NCBI GenBank assembly: GCA_037783545.1
Contig: JBBELK010001623.1
Coordinates: 90,269 to 154,268 of the forward strand
Direction of reading: 5' to 3'
Source of the DNA: Henricia sp. BOLD:AAB3569
Lineage: Eukaryota; Echinodermata; Asteroidea; Spinulosida; Echinasteridae
Length of the DNA stretch: 64,000 nucleotides
The notes beneath the pieces are model-generated. The model was not told where the DNA came from. It did not search any database and saw only the letters and a list, made by a program, of their open reading frames with translations. The first letter of the stretch is position 1; every line of letters starts with the position of its first letter. The translations under genes and the position numbers were made by a program. Below, in pieces: positions 34,401-46,428 of the stretch.

Positions 34401-35491
34401 GTGTGTCCCAAATGCCGGCAAATTTGGAAATCAAGGAATTTTCTAACCAACTTCAAATTTTGCATGCTCCAAACTGTATATATTCCGCACTTGTCATGCA
34501 AAATTGACAGATTTTCGCTGGGAAATGACGGAGAAATTTCAGAGTTTAGGGAAAACGGAGCTCGGCTGCGTGGTTATTCCCCTAACCGTGGCTGTTGGAA
34601 CACCCTGCGCCGCGCTGGTGTACATTTCTACGGCCGTTGACTCACCCCAGATTGTGACGGGAATTAGGTCAAAGTGTGTCCCAAATGCCGGCAAATTTGG
34701 AAATCAAGGAATTTTCCAACCAACTTCAAATTTTGCATGCTCCAAACTGTATATATTCCGCACTTGTCATGCAAAATTGACAGATTTTCGCTGGGAAATG
34801 ACGGAGAAATTTCAGAGTTTAGGGAAAACGGAGCTCGGCTGCGTGGTTATTCCCCTAACCGTGGCTGTTGGGACACCCTGCGCCGCGCTGGTGTACATTT
34901 GTACGGCCGTTGACTCACCCCAGATTGTGACGGGAATTAGGTCAAAGTGTGTCCCAAAGGCCGGCAAATTTGGAAATCAAGGAATTTTCCAACCAACTTC
35001 AAATTTTGCATGCTCCAAACTGTATATATTCCACACTTGTCATGCAAAATTGACAGATTTTCGCTAGGAAATGACGGAGAAATCTCAGAGTTTAGGGAAA
35101 ACGGAGCTCGGCTGCGTGGTTATTCCCCTAACCGTGGCTGTTGGGACACCCTGCGCCGCGCTGGTGTACATTTGTACGGCCGTTGACTCACCCCAGATTG
35201 TGACGGGAATTAGGTCAAAGTGTGTCCCAAATGCCGGCAAATTGGAAATCAAGGAATTTTCCAACCAACTTCAAATTTTGCATGCTCCAAACTGTATATA
35301 TTCCGCACTTGTCATGCAAAATTGACAGATTTTCGCTGGGAAATGACGGAGAAATTTCAGAGTTTAGGGAAAACGGAGCTCGGCTGCGTAGTTATTCCCC
35401 TAACCGTGGCTGTTGGGACACCCTGCGCATGCGCTGGTTTACATTTCTACGGCCGTTGACTCACCCAGATTGTGACGGGAATTAGGTCAAA
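34401..35491 (+). repeat. Tetramer higher-order repeat, copy 2
   Basis: Same markers at a constant 1093 bp offset. The last monomer has two one-base losses (AAATTGG near 35241, TCACCCAG near 35463), where the indel-rich zone begins. Confidence 0.9.
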
Positions 35492-38400
35492 GTGTGTCCC
35501 AAATGCCGGCAAATTTGGAAATCAAGGAATTTTCCAACCAACTTCAAATTTTGCATGCTCCAAACTGTATATATTCCGCACTTGTCATGCAAAATTGACA
35601 TATTTTCGCTGGGAAATGACGGAGAAATTTCAGAGTTTAGGGAAAACGGAGCTCGGCTGCGTGGTTATTCCCTAACCGTGGCTGTTGGGACACCCTGCGC
35701 ATGCGCCGCGCTGGTGTACATTTGTACGGCCGTTGACTCACCCCAGATTGTGACGGGAATTAGGTCAAAGTGTGTCCCAAATGCCGGCAAATTTGGAAAT
35801 CAAGGAATTTTCCAACCAACTTCAAATTTTGCATGCTCCAAACTGTATATATTCCGCACTTGTCATGCAAAATTGACAGATTTTCGCTGGAAATGACGGA
35901 GAAATTCAGAGTTTAGGGAAAACGGAGCTCGGCTGCGTGGTTATTCCCCTAACCGTGGCGGTTGGGACACCCTGCGCATGCGCTGGTTTACATTTCTACG
36001 GCCGTTGACTCACCCCAGATTGTGACGGGAATTAGGTCAAAGTGTGTCCCAAATGCCAGAAAATTTGGAAATCAAGGAATTTTCCAACCAACTTCAAATT
36101 TTGCATGCTCCAACTGTATATATTCCGCACTTGTCATGCAAAATTGACAGATTTTCGCTGGGAAATGACGGAGAAATTTCAGAGTTTAGGGAAAACGGAG
36201 CTCGGCTGCGTGGTTATTCCCCTAACCGTGGCTGTTGGGACACCCTGCGCATGCGCCGCGCTGGTGTACATTTGTACGGCCGTTGACTCACCCCAGATTG
36301 TGACGGGAATTAGGTCAAAGTGTGTCCCAAATGCCGGCAAATTTGGAAATCAAGGAATTTTCCAACCAACTTCAAATTTTTGCATGCTCCAAACTGTATA
36401 TACTCCGCACTTGTCATGCAAAATTGACAGATTTTCGCTGGGAAATGACGGAGAAATTTCAGAGTTTAGGGAAAACGGAGCTCGGCTGCGTGGTTATTCC
36501 CCTAACCGTGGCTGTTGGGACACCCTGCGCATGCGCTGGTTTACATTTCTACGGCCGTTGACTCACCCCAGATTGTGACGGGAATTAGGTCAAAGTGTGT
36601 CCCAAATGCCGGCAAATTTGGAATTTTCCAACCAACTTCAAATTTTGCATGCTCCAAACTGTAATATATTCCGCACTTGTCATGCAAAATTGACAGATTT
36701 TCGCTGGGAAATGACGGAGAAATTTCAGAGTTTAGGGAAAACGGAGCTCGGCTGCGTGGTTATTCCCCTAAACCGTGGCTGTTGGGACACCCTGCTGGTT
36801 TACATTTCTACGGCCGTTGACTCACCCCAGATTGTGACGGGAATTAGGTCAAAGTGTGTCCCAAATGCCGGCAAATTTGGAAATCAAGGAATTTTCCAAC
36901 CAACTTCAAATTTTGCATGCTCCAAACTGTATATATTCCGCACTTGTCATGCAAAATTGACAGATTTTCGCTGGGAAATGACGGAGAAATTTAAGAGTTT
37001 AGGGAAAACGGAGCTCGGCTGCGTGGTTATTCCCCTAACCGTGGCTGTTGGGACACCCTGCGCATGCGCCGCGCTGGTGTACATTTGTACGGCCGTTGAC
37101 TCACCCCAGATTGTGACGGGAATTAGGTCAAAGTGTGTCCCAAATGCCGTCAAATTTGGAAATCAAGGAATTTTCCAACCAACTTCAAATTTTGCATGCT
37201 CCAAACTGTATATATTCCGCACTTGTCATGCAAAATTGACAGATTTTCGCTGGGAAATGACGGAGAAATTTCAGAGTTTAGGGAAAACGGAGCTCGGCTG
37301 CGTGGTTATTCCCTAACCGTGGCTGTTGGGACACCTTGCGCATGCGCCGCGCTGGTGTACATTTGTACGGCCGTTGACTCACCCCAGATTGTGACGGGAA
37401 TTAGGTCAAAGTGTGTCCCAAATGCCGGCAAATTTGGAAATCAAGGAATTTTCCAACCAACTTCAAATTTTGCATGCTCCAAACTGTATATATTCCGCAC
37501 TTGTCCATGCAAAAATTGACAGATTTTTCGCTGGGAAATGACGGAGAAATTTCAGAGTTTAGGGAAAACGGAGCTCGGCTGCGTGGTTATTCCCCTAACC
37601 GTGGCTGTTGGGACACCCTGCGCATGCGCCGCGCTGGTGTACATTTGTACGGCCGTTGACTCACCCCAGATTGTGACGGGAATTAGGTCAAAGTGTGTCC
37701 CAAATGCCGGCAAATTTGGAAATCAAGGAATTTTCCAACCAACTTCAAATTTTGCATGCTCCAAACTGTATATACTCCGCACTTGTCATGCAAAATTGAC
37801 AGATTTTCGCTGGGAAATGACGGAGAAATTTCAGAGTTTAGGGAAAACGGAGCTCGGCTGCGTGGTTATTCCCCTAACCGTGGCTGTTGGGACACCCTGC
37901 GCATGCGCTGGGTTTACATTTTCTACGGCCGTTGACTCACCCCAGATTGTGACGGGAATTAGGTCAAAGTGTGTCCCAAATGCCGGCAAATTTGGAATCA
38001 AGGAATTTTCCAACCAACTTCAAATTTTGCATGCTCCAAACTGTATATATTCCGCACTTGTCATGCAAAATTGACAGATTTTCGCTGGGAAATGACGGAG
38101 AAATTTCAGAGTTTAGGGAAAACGGAGCTCGGCTGCGTGGTTATTCCCCTAACCGTGGCTGTTGGGACACCCTGCTGGTTTTACATTTCTACGGCCGTTG
38201 ACTCACCCCAGATTGTGACGGGAATTAGGTCAAAGTGTGTCCCAAATGCCGGCAAAATTTTGGAAATCAAGGAATTTTCCAACCAACTTCAAATTTTGCA
38301 TGCTCCAAACTGTATATATTCCGCACTTGTCATGCAAAATTGACAGATTTTCGCTGGGAAATGACGGAGAAATTTAAGAGTTTTAGGGAAAACGGAGCTC

Positions 38401-39041
38401 GGCTGCGTGGTTATTCCCCTAACCGTGGCTGTTGGGACACCCTGCGCATGCGCCGCGCTGGTGTACATTTGTACGGCCGTTGACTCACCCCAGATTGTGA
38501 CGGGAATTAGGTCAAAGTGTGTCCCAAATGCCGGCAAATTTGGAAATCAAGGAATTTTCCAACCAACTTCAATTTTGCATGCTCCAAACTGTAATATATT
38601 CCGCACTTGTCATGCAAAATTGACAGATTTTCGCTGGGAAATGACGGAGAAATTTCAGAGTTTAGGGAAAACGGAGCTCGGCTGCGTGGTTATTCCCCTA
38701 ACCGTGGCTGTTGGGGACACCCTGCTGGTTTACATTTCTACGGCCGTTGACTCACCCCAGAGTGTGTCCCAAATGCCGGCAAATTTGGAAATCAAGGAAT
38801 TTTCCAACCAACTTCAAATTTTGCATGCTCCAAACTGTATATACTCCGCACTTGTCATGCAAAATTGACAGATTTTCGCTGGGAAATGACGGAGAAATTT
38901 CAGAGTTTAGGGAAAAACGGAGCTCGGCTGCGTGGTTTATTCCCCTAACCGTGGCTGTTGGGACACCCTGCGCATGCGCTGGTTTACATTTTCTACGGCC
39001 GTTGACTCACCCCAGATTGTGACGGGAATTAGGTCAAAGTG
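35220..39041 (+). repeat. Indel-rich satellite stretch (likely low consensus quality)
   Basis: I counted about 26 one-base homopolymer length changes here. Examples are ATTCCCTAACC (35669 and 37309), CGCTGGAAATG (35885), CTCCAACTG (36108), CAAAAATTG (37511), GCAAAATTTTGG (38251), TTGGGGACACC (38710) and GGAAAAACGG (38911). The same monomer series in clean form lies at 31927-33307 and at 39042-42036. The changes are almost all plus or minus one base in runs, the pattern of uncorrected long-read errors. Confidence 0.85.
36595..39041 (+). repeat. Nine-monomer higher-order repeat, about 2.45 kb, noisy copy
   Basis: Ordered markers: 13 bp GCGC-site deletion (36796), GAAATTTAAGAG (36987), GCCGTCAAATT (37146), CACCTTGCGC (37332), TATACTCCGC (37771), 13 bp deletion (38173), AAGAGTTTTAGG (38375), 13 bp deletion with a 22 bp loss (38724-38762) and TATACTCCGC (38840). 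Confidence 0.8.
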
Positions 39042-42036
39042 TGTCCCAAATGCCGGCAAATTTGGAAATCAAGGAATTTTCCAACCAACTTCAAATTTTG
39101 CATGCTCCAAACTGTATATATTCCGCACTTGTCATGCAAAATTGACAGATTTTTCGCTGGGAAATGACGGAGAAATTTCAGAGTTTAGGGAAAACGGAGC
39201 TCGGCTGCGTGGTTATTCCCCTAACCGTGGCTGTTGGGACACCCTGCTGGTTTACATTTCTACGGCCGTTGACTCACCCCAGATTGTGACGGGAATTAGG
39301 TCAAAGTGTGTCCCAAATGCCGGCAAATTTGGAAATCAAGGAATTTTCCAACCAACTTCAAATTTTGCATGCTCCAAACTGTATATATTCCGCACTTGTC
39401 ATGCAAAATTGACAGATTTTCGCTGGGAAATGACGGAGAAATTTAAGAGTTTAGGGAAAACGGAGCTCGGCTGCGTGGTTATTCCCCTAACCGTGGCTGT
39501 TGGGACACCCTGCGCATGCGCCGCGCTGGTGTACATTTGTACGGCCGTTGACTCACCCCAGATTGTGACGGGAATTAGGTCAAAGTGTGTCCCAAATGCC
39601 GTCAAATTTGGAAATCAAGGAATTTTCCAACCAACTTCAAATTTTGCATGCTCCAAACTGTATATATTCCGCACTTGTCATGCAAAATTGACAGATTTTC
39701 GCTGGGAAATGACGGAGAAATTTCAGAGTTTAGGGAAAACGGAGCTCGGCTGCGTGGTTATTCCCCTAACCGTGGCTGTTGGGACACCTTGCGCATGCGC
39801 CGCGCTGGTGTACATTTGTACGGCCGTTGACTCACCCCAGATTGTGACGGGAATTAGGTCAAAGTGTGTCCCAAATGCCGGCAAATTTGGAAATCAAGGA
39901 ATTTTCCAACCAACTTCAAATTTTGCATGCTCCAAACTGTATATATTCCGCACTTGTCATGCAAAATTGACAGATTTTCGCTGGGAAATGACGGAGAAAT
40001 TTCAGAGTTTAGGGAAAACGGAGCTCGGCTGCGTGGTTATTCCCCTAACCGTGGCTGTTGGGACACCCTGCGCATGCGCCGCGCTGGTGTACATTTGTAC
40101 GGCCGTTGACTCACCCCCAGATTGTGACGGGAATTAGGTCAAAGTGTGTCCCAAATGCCGGCAAATTTGGAAATCAAGGAATTTTCCAACCAACTTCAAA
40201 TTTTGCATGCTCCAAACTGTATATACTCCGCACTTGTCATGCAAAATTGACAGATTTTCGCTGGGAAATGACGGAGAAATTTCAGAGTTTAGGGAAAACG
40301 GAGCTCGGCTGCGTGGTTATTCCCCTAACCGTGGCTGTTGGGACACCCTGCGCATGCGCTGGTTTACATTTCTACGGCCGTTGACTCACCCCAGATTGTG
40401 ACGGGAATTAGGTCAAAGTGTGTCCCAAATGCCGGCAAATTTTGGAAATCAAGGAATTTTCCAACCCAACTTCAAATTTTGCATGCTCCAAACTGTATAT
40501 ATTCCGCACTTGTCATGCAAAATTGACAGATTTTCGCTGGGAAATGACGGAGAAATTTCAGAGTTTAGGGAAAACGGAGCTCGGCTGCGTGGTTATTCCC
40601 CTAACCGTGGCTGTTGGGACACCCTGCGCATGCGCCGCGCTGGTGTACATTTGTACGGCCGTTGACTCACCCCCAGATTGTGACGGGAATTAGGTCAAAG
40701 TGTGTCCCAAATGCCGGCAAATTTGGAAATCAAGGAATTTTCCAACCAACTTCAAATTTTGCATGCTCCAAACTGTATATACTCCGCACTTGTCATGCAA
40801 AATTGACAGATTTTCGCTGGGAAATGACGGAGAAATTTCAGAGTTTAGGGAAAACGGAGCTCGGCTGCGTGGTTATTCCCCTAACCGTGGCTGTTGGGAC
40901 ACCCTGCGCATGCGCTGGTTTACATTTCTACGGCCGTTGACTCACCCCAGATTGTGACGGGAATTAGGTCAAAGTGTGTCCCAAATGCCGGCAAATTTGG
41001 AAATCAAGGAATTTTCCAACCAACTTCAAATTTTGCATGCTCCAAACTGTATATATTCCGCACTTGTCATGCAAAATTGACAGATTTTCGCTGGGAAATG
41101 ACGGAGAAATTTCAGAGTTTAGGGAAAACGGAGCTCGGCTGCGTGGTTATTCCCCTAACCGTGGCTGTTGGGACACCCTGCTGGTTTACATTTCTACGGC
41201 CGTTGACTCACCCCAGATTGTGACGGGAATTAGGTCAAAGTGTGTCCCAAATGCCGGCAAATTTGGAAATCAAGGAATTTTCCAACCAACTTCAAATTTT
41301 GCATGCTCCAAACTGTATATATTCCGCACTTGTCATGCAAAATTGACAGATTTTCGCTGGGAAATGACGGAGAAATTTAAGAGTTTAGGGAAAACGGAGC
41401 TCGGCTGCGTGGTTATTCCCCTAACCGTGGCTGTTGGGACACCCTGCGCATGCGCCGCGCTGGTGTACATTTGTACGGCCGTTGACTCACCCCAGATTGT
41501 GACGGGAATTAGGTCAAAGTGTGTCCCAAATGCCGGCAAATTTGGAAATCAAGGAATTTTCCAACCAACTTCAAATTTTGCATGCTCCAAACTGTATATA
41601 TTCCGCACTTGTCATGCAAAATTGACAGATTTTCGCTGGGAAATGACGGAGAAATTTCAGAGTTTAGGGAAAACGGAGCTCGGCTGCGTGGTTATTCCCC
41701 TAACCGTGGCTGTTGGGACACCCTGCTGGTTTACATTTCTACGGCCGTTGACTCACCCCAGAGTGTGTCCCAAATGCCGGCAAATTTGGAAATCAAGGAA
41801 TTTTCCAACCAACTTCAAATTTTGCATGCTCCAAACTGTATATATTCCGCACTTGTCATGCAAAATTGACAGATTTTCGCTGGGAAATGACGGAGAAATT
41901 TCAGAGTTTAGGGAAAACGGAGCTCGGCTGCGTGGTTATTCCCCTAACCGTGGCTGTTGGGACACCCTGCGCATGCGCTGGTTTACATTTCTACGGCCGT
42001 TGACTCACCCCAGATTGTGACGGGAATTAGGTCAAA
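39042..42036 (+). repeat. Same higher-order repeat, cleaner copy with an added dimer
   Basis: Offset 2451-2452 bp from the noisy copy up to about 40417, then about 3000-3005 bp, because an extra dimer (40418-40973) repeating the TATACTCCGC monomer has been added. The same 13 bp and 22 bp deletions are present (41181, 41725-41763), so those are genuine. One-base run changes are few here (TTTTTCGC at 39150, CACCCCCAG at 40112 and 40669, AATTTTGG and AACCCAAC near 40440-40470). Confidence 0.82.
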
Positions 42037-45000
42037 GTGTGTCCCAAATGCCGGCAAATTTGGAAATCAAGGAATTTTCCAACCAACTTCAAATTTTGCA
42101 TGCTCCAAACTGTATATATTCCGCACTTGTCATGCAAAATTGACAGATTTTCGCTGGGAAATGACGGAGAAATTTCAGAGTTTAGGGAAAACGGAGCTCG
42201 GCTGCGTGGTTATTCCCCTAACCGTGGCTGTTGGGACACCCTGCGCATGCGCCGCGCTGGTGTACATTTGTACGGCCGTTGACTCACCCCAGATTGTGAC
42301 GGGAATTAGGTCAAAGTGTGTCCCAAATGCCGGCAAATTTGGAAATCAAGGAATTTTCCAACCAACTTCAAATTTTGCATGCTCCAAACTGTATATATTC
42401 CGCACTTGTCATGCAAAATTGACAGATTTTCGCTGGAAAATGACGGAGAAATTTCAGAGTTTAGGGAAAACGGAGCTCGGCTGCGTGGTTATTCCCCTAA
42501 CCGTGGCTGTTGGGACACCCTGCGCATGCGCTGGTTTACATTTCTACGGCCGTTGACTCACCCCAGATTGTGACGGGAATTAGGTCAAAGTGTGTCCCAA
42601 ATGCCGGAAAATTTGGAAATCAAGGAATTTTCCAACCAACTTCAAATTTTGCATGCTCCAAACTGTATATATTCCGCACTTGTCATGCAAAATTGACAGA
42701 TTTTCGCTGGGAAATGACGGAGAAATTTCAGAGTTTAGGGAAAACGGAGCTCGGCTGCGTGGTTATTCCCTAACCGTGGCTGTTGGAACACCCTGCGCCG
42801 CGCTGGTGTACATTTCTACGGCCGTTGACTCACCCCAGATTGTGACGGGAATTAGGTCAAAGTGTGTCCCAAATGCCGGCAAATTTGGAAATCAAGGAAT
42901 TTTCCAACCAACTTCAAATTTTGCATGCTCCAAACTGTATATATTCCGCACTTGTCATGCAAAATTGACAGATTTTCGCTGGGAAATGACGGAGAAATTT
43001 CAGAGTTTAGGGAAAACGGAGCTCGGCTGCGTGGTTATTCCCCTAACCGTGGCTGTTGGGACACCCTGCGCCGCGCTGTTGTACATTTCTACGGCCGTTG
43101 ACTCACCCCAGATTGTGACGGGAATTAGGTCAAAGTGTGTCCCAAATGCCGGCAAATTTGGAAATCAAGGAATTTTCCAACCAACTTCAAATTTTGCATG
43201 CTCCAAACTGTATATATTCCGCACTTGTCATGCAAAATTGACAGATTTTCGCTGGGAAATGACGGAGAAATTTCAGAGTTTAGGGAAAACGGAGCTCGGC
43301 TGCGTAGTTATTCCCCTAACCGTGGCTGTTGGGACACCCTGTGCCGCGCTGGTGTACATTTGTACGGCCGTTGACTCACCCCAGATTGTGACGGGAATTA
43401 GGTCAAAGTGTGTCCAAAATGCCGGCAAATTTGGAAATCAAGGAATTTTCTAACCAACTTCAAATTTTGCATGCTCCAAACTGTATATATTCCGCACTTG
43501 TCATGCAAAATTGACAGATTTTCGCTGGGAAATGACGGAGAAATTTCAGAGTTTAGGGAAAACGGAGCTCGGCTGCGTGGTTATTCCCCTAACCGTGGCT
43601 GTTGGAACACCCTGCGCCGCGCTGGTGTACATTTCTACGGCCGTTGACTCACCCCAGATTGTGACGGGAATTAGGTCAAAGTGTGTCCCAAATGCCGGCA
43701 AATTTGGAAATCAAGGAATTTTCCAACCAACTTCAAATTTTGCATGCTCCAAACTGTATATATTCCGCACTTGTCATGCAAAATTGACAGATTTTCGCTG
43801 GGAAATGACGGAGAAATTTCAGAGTTTAGGGAAAACGGAGCTCGGCTGCGTGGTTATTCCCCTAACCGTGGCTGTTGGGACACCCTGCGCCGCGCTGGTG
43901 TACATTTGTACGGCCGTTGACTCACCCCAGATTGTGACGGGAATTAGGTCAAAGTGTGTCCCAAATGCCGGCAAATTTGGAAATCAAGGAATTTTCCAAC
44001 CAACTTCAAATTTTGCATGCTCCAAACTGTATATATTCCACACTTGTCATGCAAAATTGACAGATTTTCGCTGGGAAATGACGGAGAAATCTCAGAGTTT
44101 AGGGAAAACGGAGCTCGGCTGCGTGGTTATTCCCCTAACCGTGGCTGTTGGGACACCCTGCGCCGCGCTGGTGTACATTTGTACGGCCGTTGACTCACCC
44201 CAGATTGTGACGGGAATTAGGTCAAAGTGTGTCCCAAATGCCGGCAAATTTGGAAATCAAGGAATTTTCCAACCAACTTCAAATTTTGCATGCTCCAAAC
44301 TGTATATATTCCGCACTTGTCATGCAAAATTGACAGATTTTCGCTGGGAAATGACGGAGAAATTTCAGAGTTTAGGGAAAACGGAGCTCGGCTGCGTGGT
44401 TATTCCCCTAACCGTGGCTGTTGGGACACCCTGCGCATGCGCCGCGCTGGTGTACATTTGTACGGCCGTTGACTCACCCCAGATTGTGACGGGAATTAGG
44501 TCAAAGTGTGTCCCAAATGCCGGCAAATTTGGAAATCAAGGAATTTTCCAACCAACTTCAAATTTTGCATGCTCCAAACTGTATATATTCCGCACTTGTC
44601 ATGCAAAATTGACAGATTTTCGCTGGGAAATGACGGAGAAATTTCAGAGTTTAGGGAAAACGGAGCTCGGCTGCGTGGTTATTCCCCTAACCGTGGCTGT
44701 TGGGACACCCTGCGCATGCGCCGCGCTGGTGTACATTTGTACGGCCGTTGACTCACCCCAGATTGTGACGGGAATTAGGTCAAAGTGTGTCCCAAATGCC
44801 GGCAAATTTGGAAATCAAGGAATTTTCCAACCAACTTCAAATTTTGCATGCTCCAAACTGTATATATTCCGCACTTGTCATGCAAAATTGACAGATTTTC
44901 GCTGGGAAATGACGGAGAAAGTTCAGAGTTTAGGGAAAACGGAGCTCGGCTGCGTGGTTATTCCCCTAACCGTGGCTGTTGGGACACCCTGCGCCGCGCT

Positions 45001-46428
45001 GGTGTACATTTGTACGGCCGTTGACTCACCCCAGATTGTGACGGGAATTAGGTCAAAGTGTGTCCCAAATGCCGGCAAATTTGGAAATCAAGGAATTTTC
45101 CAACCAACTTCAAATTTTGCATGCTCCAAACTGTATATATTCCGCACTTGTCATGCAAAATTGACAGATTTTGGCTGGGAAATGACGAAGAAATTTCAGA
45201 GTTTAGGGAAAACGGAGCTCGGCTGCGTGGTTATTCCCCTAACCGTGGCTGTTGGGACACCCTGCGCCGCGCTGGTGTACATTTGTACGGCCGTTGACTC
45301 ACCCCAGATTGTGACGGGAATTAGGTCAAAGTGTGTCCCAAATGCCGGCAAATTTGGAAATCAAGGAATTTTCCAACCAACTTCAAATTTTGCATGCTCC
45401 AAACTGTATATATTCCGCACTTGTCATGCAAAATTGACAGATTTTCGCTGGGAAATGACGGAGAAATTTCAGAGTTTAGGGAAAACGGAGCTCGGCTGCG
45501 TGGTTATTCCCCTAACCGTGGCTGTTGGGACACCCTGCGCCGCGCTGGTGTACATTTGTACGGCCGTTGACTCACCCCAGATTGTGACGGGAATTAGGTC
45601 AAAGTGTGTCCCCAAATGCCGGCAAATTTGGAAATCAAGGAATTTTCCAACCAACTTCAAATTTTGCATGCTCCAAACTGTATATATTCCGCACTTGTCA
45701 TGCAAAATTGACAGATTTTCGCTGGGAAATGACGGAGAAATCTCAGAGTTTAGGGAAAACGGAGCTCGGCTGCGTGGTTATTCCTCTAACCGTGGCTGTT
45801 GGGACACCCTGCGCCGCGCTGGTGTACATTTGTACGGCCGTTGACTCACCCCAGATTGTGACGGGAATTAGGTCAAAGTGTGTCCCAAATGCCGGAAAAT
45901 TTGGAAATCAAGGAATTTTCCAACCAACTTCAAATTTTGCATGCTCCAAACTGTATATATTTCGCACCTGTCATGCAAAATTGACAGATTTTCGCTGGGA
46001 AATGACGGAGAAATTTCAGAGTTTAGGGAAAACGGAGCTCGGCTGCGTGGTTATTCCCCTAACCGTGGCTGTTGGGACACCCTGCGCATGCGCCGCGCTG
46101 GTGTACATTTGTACGGCCGTTGACTCACCCCAGATTGTGACGGGAATTAGGTCAAAGTGTGTCCCAAATTCCGGCAAATTTGGAAATCAAGGAATTTTCC
46201 AACCAACTTCAAATTTTGCATGCTCCAAACTGTATATATTCCGCACTTGTCATGCAAAATTGACAGATTTTCGCTGGGAAATGACGGAGAAATTTAGAGT
46301 TTAGGGAAAACGGAGCTCGGCTGCGTGGTTATTCCCCTAACCGTGGCTGTTGGTACACCCTGCGCCGCGCTGGTGTACATTTGTACGGCCGTTGACTCAC
46401 CCCAGATTGTGACGGGAATTAGGTCAAA
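42037..46428 (+). repeat. Satellite monomers with partial higher-order copies
   Basis: 43408-44226 repeats three monomers of the 1093 bp tetramer (TTTTCTAACC, GTTGGAACACC, ATTCCACAC). 45878-46428 is a fragment of the 3313 bp unit (GCCGGAAAATTT, CGCACCTGTC, AAATTCCGGC, GTTGGTACACC). Between them are single consensus-like monomers, including one with TTTTGGCTGG and GACGAAGAA at 45170. One-base changes occur at 42769 (loss of C) and 45611 (gain of C). Confidence 0.85.
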
